The position numbers were made by a program, and so were the translations under genes. Of a stretch of DNA of 64,000 bases, positions 58,279 to 64,000 are shown one piece after another (within the stretch, counting starts at the first letter, position 1; each line of letters opens with the position of its first letter). The notes under the pieces were generated by a model that was given only the letters and a program-made list of their open reading frames with translations, was not told where the DNA came from and ran no database searches. Source of the stretch: Rhodanobacter sp. AS-Z3 (lineage in GTDB: Bacteria > Pseudomonadota > Gammaproteobacteria > Xanthomonadales > Rhodanobacteraceae); NCBI RefSeq assembly GCF_029224025.1, contig NZ_CP119392.1, forward strand, positions 3,557,001 through 3,621,000, in the 5' to 3' direction.

Positions 58279-60330
58279 ATGCAACAGATGCGTTGGATTC
58301 TAGGTGCAGCGATCCTGTGCAGCGCGCCGGCATGGGCCGCCACACCGGTCAGTCGCCCGATCGGCATTGACCTCAAGGGCATCGACCATGACGTGAAGCC
58401 GGGCGACAACTTCTTCCGCTACGCCAATGGCGACTGGCTGAAGACCGCGCAGATTCCTGCTGACCGCTCCAGCACCGGCAGCTTTTACAAGATGTTCGAG
58501 CAGTCCGAGAAGAACACTGCCGAATTGATCCGCAACGCGGGCGCCAGTCACCCGGCCGCCGGCAGCAATGCACGCAAGATCGCCGACTATTACGCCGCGT
58601 GGATGGACACCGCCACCATCGAAAAGCGCGGCCTTGCGGCGATCAAGCCCGAGCTGGCCCAGGTCGAGGCGATCGCCTCGCGCGAGGACCTGGCCCGCGT
58701 GCTCGGCAGCCGCCTGCGCGCCGACGTCGACCCGATCAACGCCACCAACTACCACACACAGAATCTGTTCGGCCTGTTCGTGACGCAGGGGTTGGAGGAC
58801 CCGTCACACAACATCGCCTATCTGCTGCAAGGCGGCCTCGGCCTGCCCAGCCGCGACTACTACCTGTCCAACGACCCGCACATGGTCGAGGCGCGCGGCA
58901 AGTACCTCAGCTATGTTGCTGCCCTGTTGCAGCAGGCGGGCGTGGACGACGCGCAAGCCAAGGCCACCGGCATCGTCGTGCTGGAAACAAAAATCGCCAA
59001 CGCACAGGCCAGCCTGATCGACAGCGAGAACATCCACAAGGCGAACAACCTGTGGAGCCCGGCCGATTTCGGCAGCAAGGCGCCCGGGCTCGACTGGCCT
59101 GTTTATTTCAAGGCTGCGGGCCTGCAGAGCCAGTCACAGATCGACGCCTGGCAGCCCGGCGCCATCACCAGCCTGTCCGCGCTCACTGCCAGCGAACCGT
59201 TGCAGGCATGGAAAGATCTGCTGGCTTTCCACACGATCAACCAGGCTGCCGACCTGCTGCCCAAGGCCTACGCGGATCTCAGTTTCGATTTCTACGTGCG
59301 CACCCTGCAGGGCACGCCGATGGAACAGCCGCGCTGGAAACGCGCTGTCGGCGCCACCAACGCGCAACTGGGTGACGCCGTTGGTCAGTTGTATGTGAAA
59401 AACTATTTCCCGGCCTCGTCGAAGGCGGAAATCGAGCAGCTGGTGAAGAACCTGATCGCGGCGTTCCATGACCGCATCGATACGCTGAGCTGGATGACCC
59501 CGGCCACGCGCGCCAAGGCCAAGGACAAGCTCGACACCTTGCGGGTCGGCGTGGGCTATCCCGATACATGGCGTGACTACAGTTCGCTGGAAATTCGCGC
59601 CAATGACGCGCTCGGCAACAGTTTGCGCGCCAAAAAGTTCGAGTTCGAACACCAGCGGGCGAAACTGGGCCAGCCGGTGGACAAGGGCGAATGGTGGATG
59701 ACCCCGCAAACCGTCAACGCGGTGAACCTGCCGCTGCAGAATGCACTGAATTTCCCGGCGGCGATCTTGCAGCCGCCGTTCTTCGACCCGAAGTCTGACG
59801 CTGCTGCCAACTACGGCTCGATCGGCGCGATCATCGGCCACGAAATCAGCCACAGCTTCGACAATCTCGGTGCCGAGTTCGACGCGCAGGGCAAGCTGGA
59901 CAACTGGTGGACACCGGAAGACCTGGCCCACTTCCAGGCCGCCGGCCAGCAACTGGTTGCACAATTCAACCAGTACGAAGCGCTGCCCGGCTTGCACGTG
60001 AACGGTGAACAGACGCTGGGCGAAAACATCGCCGACGTCTCCGGCCTCACCATTGCCTATCTCGCCTACCAGAAATCACTCGACGGCAAACCCGCGCCGG
60101 TGATCGATGGCCTCACCGGCGACCAGCGTTTCTTCATCGCGTTCGGCCAGTCCTGGCGCGGCAAGATCCGTGATGCCGCGCTGCGCCAGCGACTGGCCAC
60201 CGACGTCCACGCACCGGGCGATTTCCGCGCCGAAACCGTACGCAACCTCGATCAGTGGTATCCCGCGTTCAAGGTGAAACCGAGTGAGAAGCTGTATCTG
60301 GCACCGCAGGATCGAGTGAAAATCTGGTAG
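58279..60330 (+). CDS. M13-family zinc metallopeptidase (neprilysin/PepO-like), exported
   Basis: A 683-residue peptidase from ATG 58279 with CGGAG upstream. The signal peptide ends near APAWA-AT. The mature protein shows PGDNFFRYANGDWLKT, typical of the M13 N-terminal domain, NALNFPAAILQPPFFDP, the zinc motif GHEISHSFDNLGAEFD (HExxH) and the third ligand in GENIADVSG (ExxxD). M13 enzymes cut small peptides (below about 40 residues) on the amino side of hydrophobic residues. Predicted periplasmic or surface location. Followed by a terminator hairpin. Confidence 0.94.
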   Translation: MQQMRWILGAAILCSAPAWAATPVSRPIGIDLKGIDHDVKPGDNFFRYANGDWLKTAQIPADRSSTGSFYKMFEQSEKNTAELIRNAGASHPAAGSNARKIADYYAAWMDTATIEKRGLAAIKPELAQVEAIASREDLARVLGSRLRADVDPINATNYHTQNLFGLFVTQGLEDPSHNIAYLLQGGLGLPSRDYYLSNDPHMVEARGKYLSYVAALLQQAGVDDAQAKATGIVVLETKIANAQASLIDSENIHKANNLWSPADFGSKAPGLDWPVYFKAAGLQSQSQIDAWQPGAITSLSALTASEPLQAWKDLLAFHTINQAADLLPKAYADLSFDFYVRTLQGTPMEQPRWKRAVGATNAQLGDAVGQLYVKNYFPASSKAEIEQLVKNLIAAFHDRIDTLSWMTPATRAKAKDKLDTLRVGVGYPDTWRDYSSLEIRANDALGNSLRAKKFEFEHQRAKLGQPVDKGEWWMTPQTVNAVNLPLQNALNFPAAILQPPFFDPKSDAAANYGSIGAIIGHEISHSFDNLGAEFDAQGKLDNWWTPEDLAHFQAAGQQLVAQFNQYEALPGLHVNGEQTLGENIADVSGLTIAYLAYQKSLDGKPAPVIDGLTGDQRFFIAFGQSWRGKIRDAALRQRLATDVHAPGDFRAETVRNLDQWYPAFKVKPSEKLYLAPQDRVKIW

Positions 60331-60354
60331 TCCTGCTGATCGACTGCAATCACC

Positions 60355-60384
60355 AAGGGCCGCACTTTCGTGCGGCCCTTGCGT
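60355..60384 (+). terminator. Terminator hairpin after the M13 peptidase gene
   Basis: A perfect 10-bp stem AAGGGCCGCA / TGCGGCCCTT with a CTTTCG loop, 25 bp after the stop, followed by GCGTT. The T-tract is weak. It sits between convergent genes and may serve both. Confidence 0.75.
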
Positions 60385-60434
60385 TATGCAACCCGGTGAA
60401 GTCGCTTCGTACGGCGTGCTGCGTGACGACCGCG

Positions 60435-60788
60435 CTATTCGTAACAAGTGCCAGTCTGTCGCACCTCGATGGTGGCCCACTCTGCCGCCGGACATGCGGC
60501 AGCGATGGCCAGCGCTTCGTCGCGACTGGCTACATCGACAAGAAAGAAGCCACCGATCATCTCGCGCGCTTCGGTAAACGGGCCATCCACAATGCGGCGC
60601 TCGCCGTCACGTACGGCCAGGCGAAAACCTTCGCTCTCGGAGCGAAGTGCCTCCGCAGCGATCAGTACGCCGCGCTGCTGCAGGCCGGCACCGAAATCGA
60701 CCATGCGCTGATAGAACTGCTGGCCCTGTTCGAGCGTACGTTCGCCACGTTGGCCACGGGGTTCAAGAATGGTCAGCAGATAGGACAT
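60435..60788 (-). CDS. YCII/DGPF-domain protein
   Basis: A 117-residue small protein from ATG 60788 with AAGGAA upstream. It has the DGPF signature in RRIVDGPFTEAREMIGGFFL and the YCII fold (MSYLLTILEPRG; ALAIAAACPAAEWATIEVRQ). DGPF proteins are the typical neighbours and targets of ECF42-type sigma factors; their biochemical role is unknown. It follows the sigma factor gene by 37 bp on the same strand. A longer frame reaching into the sigma gene is a shadow. Confidence 0.9.
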   Translation of the reverse strand: MSYLLTILEPRGQRGERTLEQGQQFYQRMVDFGAGLQQRGVLIAAEALRSESEGFRLAVRDGERRIVDGPFTEAREMIGGFFLVDVASRDEALAIAAACPAAEWATIEVRQTGTCYE

Positions 60789-60825
60789 GGCGAGCAGTTC
60801 CTTGATTTTTGAAGATCGGAGTTCG

Positions 60826-62091
60826 TCAGCTGAGTGGGCCGAGCGCAGCAGCACGCTGGAGCAGCATGGCGCGCTCACGCTGATTATTCGCCAGCGCCGC
60901 GGCCTGCTCGAACGCAGCGTGCGCATCGGCCAGCCGACCCAGTCGCTCGAGCAGGTCACCACGCACGCTTGGCAGCAAATGATAGCCGGCCATGCGTGGT
61001 TCATCGGCCAACGTTTCGAGCATGTCGAGCCCGGCTTGTGGCCCATCAAGCATGGCCAACGCCACCGCACGATTGAGCTGCACCACCGGCGACGGTGCCA
61101 CGCGTTGCAAACGCGCATACAGCGCCACGATCCGCGCCCAGTCGGTGGCATCGTAGTGCTCGGCACGCGCGTGACACGCGGCGAGCGCCGCCTGCAGCGC
61201 ATACGGACCCTCGGCCCCACCCAGGGTTTCGGCGTGCGCCAAGGCCGCCAGCCCGCGACGCATGCTCGACGCATCCCAGCGCGTACGATCCTGCGCGGCG
61301 AGCAGGATCGGCTGGCCCTCGGCATCCACGCGGGCAGCGAAGCGTGATACCTGCAATTCCATCAGCGCCAGCAGTCCGTGGACTTCCGGCTCGGCCGGCG
61401 CCAGCGACACGATCGTGCGGGCCAGCCGCAGCGCTTGGGTACACAGCAGCGGCCGTATCCAGTCCGCTCCGCTGGTGGCGGCGTAGCCCTCGTTGAAAAT
61501 CAGGTAGACCACTTCCAGCGCTGACGATAGTCGCGGCCCCAGTTCCGCCGCCGGCGGCAATTCGAACGGCACCTGTTGCTCGGCCAGCACGCGCTTGGCG
61601 CGCACGATGCGCTGGGCCACGGTGGCCTCGGGCACCAGGAAGGCCCGCGCGATTTCCGGCGTGGTGAGCCCGCCGAGTACGCGCAAGGTCAGCGCCACGC
61701 GCGCATCGCTGGACAACACCGGATGACAGGCGGTGAACACCAGCCGCAGCAGGTCATCGCCGATGTCGTCGTCCGCGTCGACGACGTGATGGTCTGGTGG
61801 CAGCAGCACGGTCATCTCGTATTCCAACTGCTCATGCTTGCGCGACGCCAACGTGGCGTGACGCAGAATGTCGATGGCGCGACGGCGGGCCGTGGTCTGC
61901 AACCATGCGCCGGGTCGCTCCGGTACGCCGTTGACGGGCCAGCTTTCCAATGCAGCAACCAGCGCGTCCTGGGCCACCTCTTCGGCGAGCCCGAAGTCCC
62001 GCAGCGTGCGGGCGAGGCTGCCGATCAGTCGCGGCGCCTCGATACGCCAGACCGCTTCGATCCGTCGACGGCTGTCTTCATTTACTGGCAT
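60826..62091 (-). CDS. ECF-type RNA polymerase sigma factor, ECF42-like, with C-terminal TPR-like extension
   Basis: A 421-residue sigma factor. Region sigma-2 lies in RRRIEAVWRIEAPRLIGSLA and FGLAEEVAQDALVAALESW, with PGAWLQTTARRRAIDILRH. Sigma-4 is DARVALTLRVLGGLTTPEIA followed by VPEATVAQRIVRAKRVLAE. The long C-terminal part (ELGPRLSSALEVVYLIFNEG to LERLGRLADAHAAFEQAAAL) is the SnoaL-unrelated, TPR-like DUF6596 extension that defines the ECF42 group. No anti-sigma gene is present, as expected for this group. It lies between two DGPF/YCII genes. Confidence 0.93.
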   Translation of the reverse strand: MPVNEDSRRRIEAVWRIEAPRLIGSLARTLRDFGLAEEVAQDALVAALESWPVNGVPERPGAWLQTTARRRAIDILRHATLASRKHEQLEYEMTVLLPPDHHVVDADDDIGDDLLRLVFTACHPVLSSDARVALTLRVLGGLTTPEIARAFLVPEATVAQRIVRAKRVLAEQQVPFELPPAAELGPRLSSALEVVYLIFNEGYAATSGADWIRPLLCTQALRLARTIVSLAPAEPEVHGLLALMELQVSRFAARVDAEGQPILLAAQDRTRWDASSMRRGLAALAHAETLGGAEGPYALQAALAACHARAEHYDATDWARIVALYARLQRVAPSPVVQLNRAVALAMLDGPQAGLDMLETLADEPRMAGYHLLPSVRGDLLERLGRLADAHAAFEQAAALANNQRERAMLLQRAAALGPLS

Positions 62092-62186
62092 GGCGACCGA
62101 TCAAAGCATCACCACCAGCGCGGCGCAAGACGCGCCTGCCCGGCCGCGCGCAAGTCGTCGTGGTCGCGGCCACGCCAATGCGAACG

Positions 62187-62600
62187 TCACGCATGCGATC
62201 CAGTCGACGTTGCGCACCCGGCCGCAGCGACGCGTACGTCCTCCGGAAAATCAGCCATCTCCTGCACCTGGCGCACTTCGATCACTTCGTTCGCGCCGGC
62301 TGGGCATCGTCGCGCCCATTCGATCGCCTCCGGCAACGAGCCGACGTCGATCATCCAGTAACCGCCGAGCACTTCCCTGGTCTCGGTGATTGGGTCGTCG
62401 ACAACCCCCGCGCGTCCCTCGGCGAAACTGATCCGTGCGCCCATCGACGGTGGGTGCAGGCCGTCCAGTCCAAGCAGCACGCCCGCGTGCTGCAACTCGC
62501 GGCTATAGATCATCATCCGGTGAACGGCCTCCGGATCGGGCATCGTGCCGGGGGCGGCGTGTTCGTAGCCATGGGGAATCATCAGCAACATGAAACGCAT
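62187..62600 (-). CDS. YCII-related protein (DGPF family)
   Basis: A 137-residue YCII-family protein. MRFMLLMIPHGYEHAAPGTM is the usual start, and the DGPF-position motif is VDDPITETREVLGGYWMID, a variant of DGPF. It ends with an extra ~25-residue tail rich in Ala and Thr. It lies 95 bp upstream of the ECF42-like sigma gene in the same direction and is a likely member of the regulon. Confidence 0.88.
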   Translation of the reverse strand: MRFMLLMIPHGYEHAAPGTMPDPEAVHRMMIYSRELQHAGVLLGLDGLHPPSMGARISFAEGRAGVVDDPITETREVLGGYWMIDVGSLPEAIEWARRCPAGANEVIEVRQVQEMADFPEDVRVAAAGCATSTGSHA

Positions 62601-62686
62601 GGTGGTTTCCTCGACAAGAGTGGGCGCAGCGAAGCCACGCCATGCGGGCGCGTGGCGGGATCAAACATAGCGAAAGACGTTATGGA

Positions 62687-63112
62687 TTACGCACCCGGAG
62701 CGGCCTTCGCCACCACGATGATCCATTCCACGCCAAGGCGGTCGGTGAGCATGCCGAAGCTGGAGGCAAAGAAGCTTTCCGACAGCGGCATCTGCACCTT
62801 GCCAGCAACGGCCAACGCATCGAACAGCCGCCGGGCCTGGGCATCGTCGGCAGCATTCAGTGTCAGCGAGACGCCCTTGAATTCCGGGTGCCCCGTGGCG
62901 AAGCCGTCCGAGCACAGCACCTGGCTATCGCCGATCTGCAGGCAGGCATGCATCACCTTGTCCGGTGGCGGCACCGCGCCACCACAATCGGCCCCTGCCG
63001 GTGCATCCCGGAAACGCATCAGCATGAGCACGTTGGCACCAAGCACTTCACGGTATAACTCGATCGCCTCATCACAGCGACCATCGAAATAGACATAGGG
63101 TTGGATATGCAT
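62687..63112 (-). CDS. PhnB-like VOC-family protein
   Basis: A 141-residue protein from ATG 63112 with GGAGAACCCTGC upstream. MHIQPYVYFDGRCDEAIELY, the PP-PDKVMHACLQIGDSQV segment and FGMLTDRLGVEWII are typical of PhnB-type vicinal oxygen chelate proteins (also called 3-demethylubiquinone-9 methyltransferase-like). Function is unknown. PhnB-like genes often accompany ECF42 and YCII genes, and this one heads the same minus-strand group. A longer frame to 63229 lacks family sequence. Confidence 0.88.
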   Translation of the reverse strand: MHIQPYVYFDGRCDEAIELYREVLGANVLMLMRFRDAPAGADCGGAVPPPDKVMHACLQIGDSQVLCSDGFATGHPEFKGVSLTLNAADDAQARRLFDALAVAGKVQMPLSESFFASSFGMLTDRLGVEWIIVVAKAAPGA

Positions 63113-63306
63113 GCAGGGTTCTCCATTGGCGGGACGCGAGCGTGGACTTCGGCTCTCCCCCCTACGACGAACCAACATCGAGAAAATCGACATGCCTGGC
63201 CGGGCTGGCGTCGACAAAGTCTGCGCCATGAATGGCCAGTGTTACTCTGCCAATGAAGGCTGCCTAGGGCGCATTCAGCATTCCCGTACGTGTTGGATAG
63301 AACTTG

Positions 63307-64000
63307 ATGACAAAAAGATCTGGGTGGCTGATGCGGCTAGCCATGGCGACCATCATGGCGTTGGGCCTGACGCACCCGCCGTCGTTGCGCGCCACGCCGG
63401 CGAAACAAGGGCCGCAGGCGCTCGACTTGTTCGACCTGGGCGCGCCGTCGTTCACCACCTTCACCACGCGTGACGGCTTGCCCGATCCCGTGGCGGTCAC
63501 CATCCGAACGGATCGGCAAGGCATCGTCTGGGCCGGCACGCCGCATGGGCTGGCGTGGTACGACGGCAAGCGCTGGCATCCGCTTGACGACCCCACCTTG
63601 GGCGGCTACATCAACCAATTGTTTGTCGATGATGGCGGCACCTTGTGGGTCAGCGGCAGCACCTTTGGCCTGGCGCGCAGGGTCGGCAAGCAGTGGCATG
63701 TCGAAGGTGTTGACGACGGCCTGACCAGTCGCAGCGTGCGCCGGCTGGTTGAAACAACGGATCACGGAAAGAAGCGCCTGTGGGCGGTGTCGCCCAACAA
63801 GGGTTTGTACTATCGCGAGCACGGCCGCTGGCACGCGGACCCCGGCAACGCGCAGCTTCCGCTCGCCTCCTTTCTATCACTGGCGCAAACCCAGAACTTG
63901 TACGGACACGAACGATTGTGGCTCGCCACGGTCGATCGTGGCCTGTGGTATCGCGAAGGGGACGGCCGCTGGCAGCATTTCAGCCGTCCCGGCTTCGCGG
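63307..64000 (+). CDS. Exported beta-propeller sensor protein, N-terminal part (runs off the window)
   Basis: Frame open from ATG 63307 to the last base with no stop, 231 codons visible. A basic start and hydrophobic segment (MTKRSGWLMRLAMATIMALG) suggest a signal peptide or membrane anchor. It is followed by repeats of the two-component-regulator propeller type: FTTRDGLPDPVAVTIRTDRQ, GIVWAGTPHGLAWYDGKRWH, LFVDDGGTLWVSGSTFGLAR and RLWAVSPNKGLYYREHGRWH. Such proteins usually continue into a transmembrane helix and a histidine kinase, GGDEF or HTH output, which is beyond the window. Confidence 0.8.
   Translation, partial: MTKRSGWLMRLAMATIMALGLTHPPSLRATPAKQGPQALDLFDLGAPSFTTFTTRDGLPDPVAVTIRTDRQGIVWAGTPHGLAWYDGKRWHPLDDPTLGGYINQLFVDDGGTLWVSGSTFGLARRVGKQWHVEGVDDGLTSRSVRRLVETTDHGKKRLWAVSPNKGLYYREHGRWHADPGNAQLPLASFLSLAQTQNLYGHERLWLATVDRGLWYREGDGRWQHFSRPGFA

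Overview
The window is high-GC DNA, densely packed with genes, from a Gram-negative gammaproteobacterium. Several features point to the Xanthomonadales (Lysobacterales), probably Rhodanobacteraceae (Rhodanobacter, Dyella or Frateuria type). These are a solo relA, a UB2H-type PBP1b, TamA/TamB, a GH17-GT2 glucan synthase, a yeiE/yeiH-like pair, and many GTG/TTG starts. The family assignment is inferred from gene content and protein style, not from a marker gene.

Layout. 1-2.6 kb: the end of PTS enzyme I, then a LysR regulator divergent from a YeiH-type exporter. 2.7-6.8 kb: a protein-phosphorylation module (PP2C phosphatase, LysM lipoprotein, convergent FHA protein and membrane Ser/Thr kinase with a C-terminal HAMP domain). 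7.1-10.4 kb: tsaB, creD and a signal peptidase I. 10.9-12.3 kb: an orphan exported protein and a decayed IS3 scar. 12.3-24.2 kb: housekeeping genes (SnoaL-like, VOC, DinG-type helicase, peroxiredoxin-like, MAPEG, TPR lipoprotein, mrcB, epimerase, TPR membrane protein, relA). 24.3-34.8 kb: a small exported protein, hrpA (carrying in-frame palindromic repeats), dps, an LTA-synthase-like sulfatase and an M16 peptidase.

34.9-41.0 kb (minus strand) is a GntR-ABC operon with three diverged tandem paralogues of a ~490-residue polytopic membrane protein and one small membrane protein. 41.2-42.4 kb is an intact 1200-bp IS3-family element with a 4-bp target duplication. 42.7-49.2 kb is a lower-GC accessory island: a ClpP-like exported protein, an IS5 scar, a lipoprotein with two DTG aspartic-protease motifs, a double-glycine-leader (microcin/class II bacteriocin-like) precursor, a C39-peptidase ABC exporter split by one in-frame TAA, and an HlyD-type adaptor. 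Precursor, exporter and adaptor would together form a type-I secretion system for a small antimicrobial or signalling protein.

49.8-60.3 kb is envelope biogenesis: the GH17-GT2 synthase, tamA-tamB and an M13 metallopeptidase. 60.4-63.1 kb is an ECF42-like sigma factor grouped with two DGPF/YCII proteins and a PhnB-like protein. The window ends inside an exported beta-propeller sensor protein. No tRNA, rRNA, CRISPR array or replication origin was recognised.

The most promising material is the split-exporter microcin locus, the GntR/ABC operon with its three-paralogue membrane family, and the palindromic elements inserted in frame in hrpA.
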